Shown here: positions 7,896 to 16,036 of the stretch, piece after piece
Layout: every line of letters starts with the position of its first letter
How positions within the stretch are numbered: position 1 is the first letter of the stretch
Source of the DNA: Sphingobacterium corticibacter
GTDB taxonomy: Bacteria; Bacteroidota; Bacteroidia; Sphingobacteriales; Sphingobacteriaceae
Length of the DNA stretch: 64,000 nucleotides
NCBI RefSeq assembly: GCF_003076635.1
Contig: NZ_QDKG01000002.1
Span: 1 to 64,000 of the forward strand
Direction: 5' to 3'
Notes under the pieces: model-generated
Databases searched by the model: none
What the model was told of the DNA's origin: nothing
What the model saw: only the letters and a program-made list of their open reading frames with translations
Made by a program: the position numbers and the translations under genes

Positions 7896-9056
7896 ATGAT
7901 GGAAGTTTTCAACACACCGGCCAAGATAATCATTACCTGTAACAGAAGATTATCGCCTTATTTGCAAGAAGAAGTAGAAGAATTGGGCTTTAAAGTAGTA
8001 CGCCCGTTCAACACCGGCGTGGAGATCAAAGCCTCTATCAATGAGTGCATTAAACTCAATCTCAACTTGCGCGCTGCCAGCCAAGTGCTGTACCAATTGC
8101 GCTCGTTCAAAGCCAACGATCCGAAGGAATTGTATGATGAGTTGGTGAAGATTGCCTGGGAAGAAATCCTGCCTTTCGACGGCTATTTTACCGTCACATC
8201 GCACGTGCATAATGAGACCGTTACGACACCATTATTTGCCAATGTAAAAGTAAAAGACGCGATCGTAGATCGTATCAAAGATAAGAAAGGTATGCGCCCT
8301 AATTCTGGGCCAGGCTTGGACAAAGCCGTGATCCACTTACACTGGATGGAAGAGCGCGCAGAAATATTTATTGACACCTCTGGTGAAACATTAGCGAAGC
8401 ACGCTTACCGTAAAATCCCCGGAAAAGCTCCGATGTTGGAAGCCTTGGCTTATTCAACCATTGCCGCCAGTAAATGGGATGGCAAATCACCTTTCATCAA
8501 TCCGATGTGCGGATCAGGCACTTTAGCTATTGAAGCTGCGCTAATCGCGCAAAATCGCAGACCGGGATTGTTGCGCATGAACTACGCATTCATGCACCTG
8601 ATTGGTTATAACGAAGAAGTATTTTTCCAAGAACGCCGCGTGCTAAAGGAGCAATCCGACAGAGCTATTATGCCGGTAATTGTAGCTTCTGATATCTCGG
8701 CCGAAGCCGTGGAAGTATCGCGGCAGAATGCGCGCACCGCTGGTGTGGAGCACTTAATTCAGTTCGAAACAGGCGATTTTGAAAAAACCACCGTGCCGGA
8801 AGAAAAAGGCGTGATCATGTTCAATCCTGAATACGGCGAACGTTTAGGAACACATTTTAAACTGGAAGCAACATACAAACGTATTGGCGATTTCTTGAAA
8901 CAATCGTGCAAAGGATACCGCGGTTATGTATTTACTGGAAATCCTGATCTGGCCAAAAAGATTGGCTTGAAAGCTTCCCGCAGATTCGAATTCTTCAACG
9001 GAAAGTTGGATTGCCGTTTATTGCAGTACGAATTGTACGACGGGTCTAAAGATTAA
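7896..9056 (+). CDS. THUMP-domain class I SAM-dependent RNA methyltransferase (RlmL-N type)
   Basis: A 386-residue enzyme with an N-terminal ferredoxin-like/THUMP RNA-binding part (residues 1-160) and a Rossmann methyltransferase part. The SAM-binding motif is INPMCGSGTLAIEAA near residue 203, the acidic motif is VASDISAEAV, and the catalytic motif IV reads NPEYGERLG near 309 in place of the more common NPPY. RlmL-N enzymes make m2G in 23S rRNA (G2445 in E. coli); that target is inferred. Followed 18 bases later by the HD hydrolase gene, probably one transcript. Confidence 0.88.
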   Translation: MMEVFNTPAKIIITCNRRLSPYLQEEVEELGFKVVRPFNTGVEIKASINECIKLNLNLRAASQVLYQLRSFKANDPKELYDELVKIAWEEILPFDGYFTVTSHVHNETVTTPLFANVKVKDAIVDRIKDKKGMRPNSGPGLDKAVIHLHWMEERAEIFIDTSGETLAKHAYRKIPGKAPMLEALAYSTIAASKWDGKSPFINPMCGSGTLAIEAALIAQNRRPGLLRMNYAFMHLIGYNEEVFFQERRVLKEQSDRAIMPVIVASDISAEAVEVSRQNARTAGVEHLIQFETGDFEKTTVPEEKGVIMFNPEYGERLGTHFKLEATYKRIGDFLKQSCKGYRGYVFTGNPDLAKKIGLKASRRFEFFNGKLDCRLLQYELYDGSKD

Positions 9057-9074
9057 TACGCAACTCACCGTTAT

Positions 9075-9719
9075 ATGGATATCATCGAAAGAACGGTTGC
9101 CTTCGTGCAACACACCTTATCGGGTGCAGAATCTGGACACGATTGGTGGCATATATTGCGCGTGTGGAACAATACCAAATTGATTCTGCAAACGGAGCAA
9201 GCTGATCCGCTGATCTGCGAATTGGCGGCGTTGCTACATGATATTGCGGACAGCAAATTTCATAATGGCGATGAAAGCATCGGCCCGCGCATTGCGGGTG
9301 AATTCCTTGCTAAAGAAGGTGTGGATGCGGCGATTATCGAGCATGTGCAGCAGATTATTCTGAATATGTCTTTCAAAGCTTCATTAGGTGAGGTCACTTT
9401 TGATTCTCCTGAGCTGCGTGTGGTACGCGATGCAGATCGCTTGGATGCGATCGGTGCAATTGGCATCGCTCGTGCATTTAATTATGGCGGCTTCAAGAAT
9501 CGGGAAATCTATAATCCCACGATTCCGGTAGAGCAAAACATGAGCAAAGAGGCGTACAAAAATACGACTGCGCCGACGATCAATCACTTCTACGAAAAAT
9601 TGCTTCTACTGCAAGATAAAATGCATACGGAAACTGCCAAACGCATTGCCGCCCAACGGCATCAGTATATGGAAGGATTTTTGCAACAATTTTATGCAGA
9701 ATGGGACGGTTTGGCTTAA
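9075..9719 (+). CDS. HD-domain metal-dependent phosphohydrolase (YedJ-like)
   Basis: A 214-residue HD-fold protein. The metal ligands of the H...HD...D signature are visible: GHDWWHILRV (His) near residue 21, ALLHDIADSKF (HD) near 56, and RDADRLDAIGAIGIARAF near 117 with the distal Asp. This arrangement matches the small soluble YedJ-type HD proteins, thought to act on nucleotides or similar phosphoesters; the substrate is unknown. The gene follows the RNA methyltransferase by 18 bases. Confidence 0.87.
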   Translation: MDIIERTVAFVQHTLSGAESGHDWWHILRVWNNTKLILQTEQADPLICELAALLHDIADSKFHNGDESIGPRIAGEFLAKEGVDAAIIEHVQQIILNMSFKASLGEVTFDSPELRVVRDADRLDAIGAIGIARAFNYGGFKNREIYNPTIPVEQNMSKEAYKNTTAPTINHFYEKLLLLQDKMHTETAKRIAAQRHQYMEGFLQQFYAEWDGLA

Positions 9720-10038
9720 AATTGTTTAGATCCATGATTTCAGTGCTCAAGCCGCACGGGCTTATACTTTTTTTCCGCAAAAAAGTATACAAAAAACTCC
9801 TCGCTTAAAATTTTTGCAACAACGGATTTCTATTTGTGCAATTTGCAAAAATTTGGAGGCGAGAATTGATGTAGAACAACGAGTATTGCATCCTTATAAA
9901 AATTAGACTGACGGTACATTCTCAAATTCAAATAAATTGCATCTGAATTGCTACTAAGAAATTAATATGCTTTTAATATGGGATTGTTATCTTAGCGATC
10001 ATCAGGATGCCAAATCCTGATCCATAAAACACAATCAC
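9720..10038. other. intergenic region with nested palindromes
   Basis: About 320 bases without a gene. It contains two stacked inverted repeats, described separately at 9763-9863, followed by AT-rich sequence up to the glycerophosphodiesterase start. No clear promoter consensus was found in front of that gene. Confidence 0.6.
9763..9863. repeat. two tandem palindromes, intergenic repeat element
   Basis: First palindrome: TATACTTTTTTT (9763-9774) pairs with AAAAAAGTATA (9779-9789) around a four-base loop. Second: CTCGCTTAAAATTTTTGCAA (from about 9800) pairs with TTGCAAAAATTTGGAGGCGAG (9843-9863) with a two-base mismatch and a 23-base loop. The first could serve as a terminator for the HD hydrolase gene. 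The whole unit looks like a mobile or dispersed repeat, not a gene end alone. Confidence 0.6.
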
Positions 10039-10797
10039 ATGAGAAAACACTTTTTATCCTTATTGGTCATGACGGTAATGGGATTATCAGCGATCGCGCA
10101 AACAAAAGTAATTGCCCATCGCGGAGCTTGGAAACAAAATAATTTGCCTCACAACTCGATCGCTTCTTTATTACAAGCTTCAGAATTGAAAGTATGGGGA
10201 TCAGAGTTTGATGTACACATCACTAAAGATGATGTATTGGTAGTAAACCACGATGCGGATTTCTACGGGACGGACATCGCCACGGCTACGCTCGAAGAGC
10301 TTGCTACAAAACTTCATCCTAATGGAGAGTATATTCCAACGTTAGAAGAGTTCCTCAACATCGGATTGCAGTTAAAAGATCTAAAACTGATTTTGGAATT
10401 GAAATCTAGCGGAGCTGGCAAAGAACGTACGATAGAAGCTACATCTATGGTGATAGATTTAATCAAAAAGCTGAATGCCGAGCAACAAGTGGAAATTATC
10501 TCGTTTGACTACGATGCTTGCTTAAAAGCACGCGAATTGAACGCTACGATCCCAGTGCATTATCTGATGGGCGACAAATCTCCGCAGCAAATCAAAGACG
10601 CAAAACTAACAGGCGTAGATTATCACTACAGCTTATTCCAAAAGAATCCAACTTGGATTCAGGAATTCAAAGCGTTGGGACTGAAAACCAATGCGTGGAC
10701 AGCTAATAAAAAAGAGGATATCCAATTCTTGATTGATCAAAAAATCGACTTCATCACTACCGACGAGCCTGAATTGGCGTTGAAATTGGTGAAGTAA
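10039..10797 (+). CDS. secreted glycerophosphodiester phosphodiesterase
   Basis: A 252-residue GDPD-family TIM barrel with a signal peptide (hydrophobic 6-19, cleavage near AIAQ). It would hydrolyse glycerophosphodiesters to an alcohol and glycerol-3-phosphate in the periplasm. Motifs: VIAHRGAW near residue 24, EFDVHITKDDVLVVNHD near 56 (Glu, Asp and His of the active site), LILELKSS near 119, and a final TTDEPELAL. The segment after HRG reads LPHNS where many homologues have PEN, so one usual acidic metal ligand is replaced by His. Ends shortly before a strong terminator. Confidence 0.9.
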   Translation: MRKHFLSLLVMTVMGLSAIAQTKVIAHRGAWKQNNLPHNSIASLLQASELKVWGSEFDVHITKDDVLVVNHDADFYGTDIATATLEELATKLHPNGEYIPTLEEFLNIGLQLKDLKLILELKSSGAGKERTIEATSMVIDLIKKLNAEQQVEIISFDYDACLKARELNATIPVHYLMGDKSPQQIKDAKLTGVDYHYSLFQKNPTWIQEFKALGLKTNAWTANKKEDIQFLIDQKIDFITTDEPELALKLVK

Positions 10798-10816
10798 GCG
10801 AATATACATTAATGGG

Positions 10817-10852
10817 AAGGCTGCCAGAGGAAAAGACTCCGGCAGCCTTTTT
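10817..10852 (+). terminator. Rho-independent terminator after the GDPD gene
   Basis: AAGGCTGCC pairs with GGCAGCCTT, the inner bases GGAG/CTCC partly extend the stem, and a T-run follows. It lies 20 bases past the stop at 10797. Confidence 0.85.
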
Positions 10853-11005
10853 CATTTCGCGGCAGATGACCTGTTTTCCGTTATAAAATCTTAATTTTGA
10901 AAGCAGCGCGCTTCTCCTGCCGATAGCTATTATCGGTGGCAAAACAGGGATTGACTGAACAGCATTTTGCTTTCGCTGAAAGCGCTCATCATACAACAAA
11001 AACAC

Positions 11006-12259
11006 ATGACGATAAACGACATCACCACCTATGAAGTTGCGGATCGCTTCACGCGATACGTACAGATAGATACGCAATCAGATCCCTATGCAACTAGCTT
11101 TCCTTCTACGGAAAAGCAGAAAGATTTGAGTAGAATATTAGTGCAAGAACTGTTAGATCTCGGCATTAGCGATGCGCATTTGGACGAGTTTGGTTACGTG
11201 TACGCAACTATTCCAAGCAATACCGATAAGCAAGTGCCCGTGATTTGTTTCTGCTCGCACGTAGATACTTCGCCAGATAGTTCAGGCACACATGTAAAAC
11301 CCCTGATTCATCACAATTATCAAGGTACGGATTTGGTATTGCCCGAAGATCCGAGCGTAGTGATTCGCTTTGCGGATCATCCGGATTTGGCGAATCAGAT
11401 TGGCAACGATGTGATTACGGCCAGCGGCAAAACCTTGTTGGGTGCCGATGATAAAGCCGGCGTAGCCGAAATAATGGATGCGGCGCGATTGCTCATGCAA
11501 AACCCAGAAATCAAGCACGGCACGATCAAAATCTTATTTACGCCCGATGAAGAGATTGGCCGCGGTGTCAACCACGTAGATATTGCCAAGCTGGGCGCAG
11601 ATTTTGGTTACACGATGGATGGCGAACGCGCTGGTACAATTGAAGATGAAACATTTAGCGCGAACGCGCTGACGGTAACGATTCAAGGCGTATCGGTACA
11701 TCCTGGCTTCGCCAAAGGAAAGATGCAAAGTGCGGTGAAGATCGCGACGGATATTGTAGCGGCCTTGCCGAATGATCGCTTATCGCCGGAAACGACCCGC
11801 GGAAAAGAAGGCTTTGTGCATCCCAACAGAATCAGCGGAACGGTGGAAGAAGCGACGATTGAGTTTATCATTCGCGATCATAATACGGCCTTGTTGGACA
11901 GTCACCAGAGAGAGGTGGAAGATATCGTAAAATCGGTGATCGCCAACTATCCAAAATCCACCTACCAAATCGAAGTGCAGGAACAATACCGCAACATGAA
12001 AGAAGTGCTCGATCAGCATCCACAAATTATGGAAATCGGTATGGAGGCGATTCGTCGCGCCGGCATGGAACCTGAGCGCCGTAGCATTCGTGGCGGCACG
12101 GATGGTTCACGCTTGTCGTTTATGGGATTGCCGTGCCCGAATGTGTTCGCCGGCGGACATGCTTTTCATGGCAAACAGGAATGGGTATCGCGCCAAGATA
12201 TGGAGCAGGCCGTGAAAACGATTTTACATATTGTCGCACTTTGGGAAGAGCGCGCGTAA
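11006..12259 (+). CDS. pepT: peptidase T (tripeptide aminopeptidase)
   Basis: A 417-residue M20-family zinc exopeptidase that removes the N-terminal residue of tripeptides in the cytosol; E. coli PepT has 408. The dinuclear metal site is complete: CSHVDTSPD (His, Asp), LLGADDKAG (bridging Asp), TPDEEIGRG (catalytic Glu and ligand), YTMDGERAG (Asp) and GGHAFHGKQEW (His). The dimerisation insert lies between about residues 205 and 320. An upstream in-frame ATG at 10967 would add 13 residues of no similarity; the ATG at 11006 opens with MTINDITTYEV, as family members do. Confidence 0.95.
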   Translation: MTINDITTYEVADRFTRYVQIDTQSDPYATSFPSTEKQKDLSRILVQELLDLGISDAHLDEFGYVYATIPSNTDKQVPVICFCSHVDTSPDSSGTHVKPLIHHNYQGTDLVLPEDPSVVIRFADHPDLANQIGNDVITASGKTLLGADDKAGVAEIMDAARLLMQNPEIKHGTIKILFTPDEEIGRGVNHVDIAKLGADFGYTMDGERAGTIEDETFSANALTVTIQGVSVHPGFAKGKMQSAVKIATDIVAALPNDRLSPETTRGKEGFVHPNRISGTVEEATIEFIIRDHNTALLDSHQREVEDIVKSVIANYPKSTYQIEVQEQYRNMKEVLDQHPQIMEIGMEAIRRAGMEPERRSIRGGTDGSRLSFMGLPCPNVFAGGHAFHGKQEWVSRQDMEQAVKTILHIVALWEERA

Positions 12260-12299
12260 TCGATAACATTATATTTAAACATACATACAACAACATACG

Positions 12300-12872
12300 A
12301 TGAGTAAAACCAATGAGGTGTTGCAGGCGATCCAGAACAGAAGATCCTTGATGCAACCTAGTTTTTTAGATAAAGAAGTAAGCCGCGAAGATATCGAGCT
12401 ATTGCTCGAAGCTGCGAATGCAGCACCAACGCACAAGAGAACGCAACCTTGGCGCTTTGTGGTATTCAAAGGCGCTGGATTGGAGCGTTTAGGTACAGAG
12501 CTAGCACGTATTTACAAACAAGTAACGCCTACGGAGAAATATGCTGAGCAAACGGAAGTAAACATGGCTAAAAAAGCGACTACTGCTCAGGTGGCAATCG
12601 CGATCGTGGTGAACTACACCGGCGAATTGCCAGAATGGGAAGAATTAGCTGCAACAGCCTGTGCGGTGCAAAACCTTTGGTTGGCTGGTCATTCGATCGG
12701 CATCGGCGGTTACTGGGCTTCTCCAGGTTTGATCAACCACATGGGTGATTTTCTACAACTAGAAGAAAAACAAAAATGTATTGGTCTGTTTTACCTTGGC
12801 TATGCCGATACGGCACACGAACGTGAGCCAGTACGCTCTCCTATCGCAGAAAAAGTTCGCTGGGAAGAGTAA
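12300..12872 (+). CDS. nitroreductase-family flavoprotein (YdjA-like)
   Basis: A 190-residue single-domain nitroreductase. The N-terminal FMN site shows IQNRRS and EAANAAPTHKRTQPWRFVVF; a central segment GGYWASPGLI and the closing LFYLGYAD fit the short YdjA-type branch. Such enzymes use NAD(P)H and FMN to reduce quinones or nitro compounds; the natural substrate is unknown. It starts 40 bases after pepT. Confidence 0.88.
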   Translation: MSKTNEVLQAIQNRRSLMQPSFLDKEVSREDIELLLEAANAAPTHKRTQPWRFVVFKGAGLERLGTELARIYKQVTPTEKYAEQTEVNMAKKATTAQVAIAIVVNYTGELPEWEELAATACAVQNLWLAGHSIGIGGYWASPGLINHMGDFLQLEEKQKCIGLFYLGYADTAHEREPVRSPIAEKVRWEE

Positions 12873-12910
12873 GGTTTTATTGGCTGCGACTGATTTGTAG
12901 ATACTAGAAA

Positions 12911-12940
12911 AAGAGACGCTGAAAGGTGTCTCTATTTTGT
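12911..12940 (+). terminator. weak hairpin terminator after the nitroreductase gene
   Basis: AGAGACGC (12912-12919) faces GTGTCTCT (12926-12933) with one G-T type mismatch and is followed by ATTTTG. The stem is short and the U-tract is broken. Confidence 0.5.
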
Positions 12941-12971
12941 TTGAGGAGGGGCGGAAATGTGCAATCATCGC

Positions 12972-12979
12972 TAACTTTG
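12972..12979 (+). promoter_or_regulatory. -7 promoter element (TAACTTTG)
   Basis: TAACTTTG matches TAnnTTTG and lies 90 bases before the HTH gene at 13069. No good -33 TTTG is found at the expected spacing, so support is partial. Confidence 0.35.
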
Positions 12980-13068
12980 TGTTATATTAGTTAATATATT
13001 TTACAACAAAACGCAAAAGTTCGGTTTATATCATAACTTTAAAATGTATGACAGGGAATTAGAGGATA

Positions 13069-13626
13069 ATGAAAACACATTTTGCCACAGAAAAAATAGT
13101 GGAAAAAGGCGTAATTAACAATGAGTTGGATTACGATAGAGCGCTTATTGCCGATCGAAAACTGCGTTTGCTTTCTAAAGAAAATCCTCCGCTTAAAAAC
13201 TTACGCATGAAATTGCGTGAAATCATTGCTAACTATGAAAATCTGGAATGGAGCGATCCCAACAAAATCGATGACAACAAGTTAGCAGAAAGCGAGAAAT
13301 CGGAAGCGGTAGCTGAGCAGGAAAGAGTGTTTATCGAAAACAGAAAACAAACTATAAGGCCAAAGCTCAAACAACTGGATTTAACGCAAGAAAACTTGGG
13401 TTCGATTTTAGGCCATAAAAGCAAAACTCATATGTCTGAATTGATGAACGGCATCAAATCTTTTACTTTAAAAGATCTAATTGTCATCCACACGCTACTT
13501 AAAATAGATATTGCTCTCCTGATTCCGGTATTTCTATCTGTGGAAGATCAAGAAAAGATTATCGCCGTGGTGGTAAAGCTCAACAAACCAAATGTAATTA
13601 GCACTATTGCTTTGGCAAAGAGGTAA
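13069..13626 (+). CDS. HTH regulator, HigA antitoxin-like, no toxin neighbour
   Basis: A 185-residue cytosolic protein. The C-terminal part (about residues 100-150) has an XRE-type helix-turn-helix: LKQLDLTQENLGSILG, then HMSELMNGIKSF and LKDLIVIHTLL. The N-terminal 90 residues are helical and charged, as in the longer HigA-type antitoxins, where that part covers the toxin. No RelE/HigB-like frame lies next to it on either strand, so it is an orphan antitoxin or a plain repressor. It opens the accessory patch. Confidence 0.65.
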   Translation: MKTHFATEKIVEKGVINNELDYDRALIADRKLRLLSKENPPLKNLRMKLREIIANYENLEWSDPNKIDDNKLAESEKSEAVAEQERVFIENRKQTIRPKLKQLDLTQENLGSILGHKSKTHMSELMNGIKSFTLKDLIVIHTLLKIDIALLIPVFLSVEDQEKIIAVVVKLNKPNVISTIALAKR

Positions 13627-13809
13627 TCGGTAAATGGAAATGATGACCTGTTGCTGAGTACTTTAAAAAATCTACAGAATTCATAATACTTAACCATTAT
13701 TTATATCAATATAGACATCCATCTGGTAGTATTTTGTTGACTACAATAGAACAATAATTTATCTTTACCACTATTTAAGCTTTCAAAATTCCTCAACCAA
13801 TTAACTACC

Positions 13810-14358
13810 ATGAATGTCAAGAAAAGCGTTTTAGAAAATAAAACAGATCAAGAGTTAGAACAGTATTTAAAAGAAGGAAACAGGTTTGTACCACAAGCCA
13901 ATCAATATGCTTTGGAGATTCTGAAATTGCGAGGAAGAAACTTCAGTGATGTGGAACTCGAAAAGATCAACACGATGATTACTGAAAAGCGGAAAAGTGA
14001 AGAAATCGTCGTAAGCAAAAGTCAAAAAAAATCAGCTAATTTGATGTACTTATCTGCTGGATTAGGTGTGATCAATATTCTTTTATTACCTAATACGCTT
14101 AATACGACCGCGGATATCATTACTGTAATTTTTACATTCGCTGTTCTAATAGGAACAGCAGCTTTAATCGGCAAAGGTGTAGATTGGATAAAGTATGTAC
14201 TTTTAGTTTTAGTACTTTTTGGATTACTAGCTTATTCCTACACCATACAACTGTTTTATATCAACCCTATTGTGGGACTTATTAATATCGTTCAAGCTGT
14301 ATTGCAAATATATGCGTTGGTGTTGCTGTTTCGAATACCGAATCCAACTGTCGAATAA
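13810..14358 (+). CDS. small membrane protein of unknown function
   Basis: A 182-residue protein not recognised. A charged N-terminal helical part (residues 1-75) carries LEQYLKEGNRFVPQANQYAL and ends in KSQKK; then come four hydrophobic segments near 77-94, 98-118, 122-140 and 148-172. The last lies in a lipid-like stretch ending LVLLFRIPNP. There is no signal peptide, so the N-terminus is likely cytosolic. It precedes an alpha/beta hydrolase on the same strand by 24 bases, which suggests co-transcription only. Confidence 0.6.
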   Translation: MNVKKSVLENKTDQELEQYLKEGNRFVPQANQYALEILKLRGRNFSDVELEKINTMITEKRKSEEIVVSKSQKKSANLMYLSAGLGVINILLLPNTLNTTADIITVIFTFAVLIGTAALIGKGVDWIKYVLLVLVLFGLLAYSYTIQLFYINPIVGLINIVQAVLQIYALVLLFRIPNPTVE

Positions 14359-14382
14359 GCACCATAACAAACTATTAACGAC

Positions 14383-15039
14383 TTGGCAAGAGAAATATAC
14401 ATCTTCAGTGGACTTGGAGCAGACGAACGAGTTTTTCAAAAGCTTGATTTTTCAGGGCATAAGATTGCTTTTATAAAATGGATTGCACCTCAGAAAGATG
14501 AAACAATCGAGCAGTATGCCACAAGGCTTCGAGAGCAAATCCCAACGACAAAACCAATCCTAATAGGACTTTCCTTTGGTGGAATTATGGCCGTAGAAGT
14601 TGCGAAACAGATAGAAACTGAAAAAGTCATTTTGATCGCATCCGCAAAGACAAAACATGAAATTCCAATTTACTATCGTGTTGCAGGGTCGTTAAGATTA
14701 CATAAAATTTTGCCAACGGCCTTATTGAAGAAATCAAACGCGATCACCAACTGGCTTTTCGGAGCTGAATCTACATCTGACAAAGCTCTTCTAAAACAGA
14801 TTGTAATAGACACAGATCCTTTATTCCTACGCTGGGCGATCGACAAAATAGCACTATGGAAAAATCAAGATGAACCACATAATCTCATTCATATTCATGG
14901 TACACGCGATAAAATACTTCCTTATCGGTTTATAAAAAATGTGATCAAGGTGAAAGGTGGCGGTCATTTCATGACCTTAAATAAAGAGGATGAACTAAAT
15001 CGAATATTGAAGCAGGAACTGATGAAAGAATCAGAATAA
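14383..15039 (+). CDS. alpha/beta hydrolase
   Basis: A 218-residue hydrolase with no signal peptide. The nucleophile elbow is IGLSFGGIMAVE (Ser near residue 66); the acid is probably the Asp of HGTRDKILP near 172 and the base the His of GGGHFMTL near 192, so the catalytic triad is complete. The lid region between is short. The opening IYIFSGLGADERVF has the oxyanion-hole style of small esterases. The frame starts with TTG at 14383; no ATG lies upstream in a better place. Substrate unknown. Confidence 0.75.
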   Translation: MAREIYIFSGLGADERVFQKLDFSGHKIAFIKWIAPQKDETIEQYATRLREQIPTTKPILIGLSFGGIMAVEVAKQIETEKVILIASAKTKHEIPIYYRVAGSLRLHKILPTALLKKSNAITNWLFGAESTSDKALLKQIVIDTDPLFLRWAIDKIALWKNQDEPHNLIHIHGTRDKILPYRFIKNVIKVKGGGHFMTLNKEDELNRILKQELMKESE

Positions 15040-15125
15040 TAAAACCTACTATAAATTTTACAGCAAGTCGCGCTCACTTTGCCTCACATCTAACTAATCG
15101 CACTAAAATAACAGCATCTAACCAC

Positions 15126-15806
15126 ATGGAGAACTATAAGACTTTAATAGCGCACCTTCCCGTACAAGAGCAATCCTTTACAACAAAGCGAACTACATGG
15201 TTAAAGGCCGAGAATCATATTAGCTGGCTGAAAAATCTTAATGACAGACTTTTTGAGAATAATCCTACTTTGACGATTAGCCGTCATGATATATTTGAAA
15301 CACAAGATATTCGCGAAAAAATCATTCTTACTATCTATTGGGGCTATACTGCAGGTATGCGGGGCAATCATTTTGTCAACATCTTACACGAGATAGAAGT
15401 CATTGAAAATAGGTTAATCACATTAAGCCAGACCTCAAATCTTACAACGGCGGACTACGAAGAATTGAGAACTACATTCAAAAAGATTAATGGACTTGGA
15501 CTATCGACTTACAGCAAGTTGTTATATTTTTTTAAAATATCATTCAACAACGCACCATGCTTAATTCTAGACCAAAGACTCATCGATACTTTTGTAGGCC
15601 AAGCTCATATTGAATTCCATTTGCTCCGCAATATAAGGTACGAGAATGCCGAAAAACTATATCTGCAATTCCTTGATCTCACACAAGAGCTGGCGATCAG
15701 ACTAAGCACGACAGGCGAAAACATCGAGTTATTTTTATTTACGTTTGGTAAAAACCTAAAAACTACCCCTCTACCAACTCCGACACCGAAATTTCTAAAG
15801 CTGTAG
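15126..15806 (+). CDS. OGG-fold (8-oxoguanine glycosylase-like) protein
   Basis: A 226-residue protein. Its centre reads IYWGYTAGMRGNHF (about residues 75-88), then INGLGLSTYSKLLYFF (about 120-135) and CLILDQRLIDTF (about 144-155). This is the pattern of the short OGG-fold family: a helix-hairpin-helix with a Lys that could form the Schiff base, and an Asp that could be catalytic. A DNA-base excision activity is inferred from these motifs only. The C-terminal tail (PLPTPTPKF) overlaps the frameshifted XRE gene on the other strand by 44 bases. It lies in an accessory patch, so a role in phage or mobile DNA handling is possible but unproven. Confidence 0.6.
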   Translation: MENYKTLIAHLPVQEQSFTTKRTTWLKAENHISWLKNLNDRLFENNPTLTISRHDIFETQDIREKIILTIYWGYTAGMRGNHFVNILHEIEVIENRLITLSQTSNLTTADYEELRTTFKKINGLGLSTYSKLLYFFKISFNNAPCLILDQRLIDTFVGQAHIEFHLLRNIRYENAEKLYLQFLDLTQELAIRLSTTGENIELFLFTFGKNLKTTPLPTPTPKFLKL

Positions 15807-15979
15807 CGATCTTCAAAAGAGTACTGAGGCAAGGATTGGTTTTACCGTTTTCGATCATGTGCAGTTGGGTTCTGCCGATCTCACAATAGAAGGCAAAAGA
15901 CTTTTTGTCGAGCCCTTTCCTTCCTTCATTTTTCTCACCTATTTGTAAGCTTTTTATGTATTTTTTTCCACGTGTTCAT
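15763..15979 (-). pseudogene. XRE-family HTH regulator, frameshifted at an A7 run
   Basis: On the reverse strand the frame that ends at 15763-15765 reads YIKSLQIGEK, then KKSFAFYCEIGRTQLHMIEN and LLKIATALEISVSEL, a typical small XRE repressor. It has no start codon in that frame. The only well-placed ATG (15977-15979) is in a different frame and becomes joined if one A is removed from the run of seven at 15961-15967; the product would then begin MNTWKKYIKSL and be about 71 residues. The middle also seems about three residues short around the GEKNEGRKGL segment. It is either a real pseudogene, a slippage-controlled gene or a base-calling error. Divergent from the SymE-like gene. Confidence 0.7.
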
Positions 15980-15991
15980 TATACCGAACAC
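15972..15991. promoter_or_regulatory. palindromic operator-like site 1
   Basis: GTGTTC, eight bases, GAACAC. It covers the start codon and a TATAAT-like box of the frameshifted XRE gene, so a repressor bound here would block that gene. Confidence 0.5.
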
Positions 15992-16014
15992 ATCACAAAA
16001 AATAAAATTGGATA

Positions 16015-16031
16015 TTCGTGTTGACGAACAC
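16015..16031. promoter_or_regulatory. palindromic operator-like site 2
   Basis: GTGTT-GACG-AACAC lies within TTCGTGTTGACGAACAC, 6 bases ahead of the SymE-like ATG. It shares the GTGTT/AACAC half-sites with site 1, 43 bases away centre to centre, which suggests one repressor binding both sides of the divergent promoter. Confidence 0.5.
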
Positions 16032-16036
16032 ACTAA

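Noticed and set aside
13069..13626. Complete HigBA toxin-antitoxin pair
   Set aside because: Only the HigA-like protein is present; the flanks hold no HigB-like frame on either strand.
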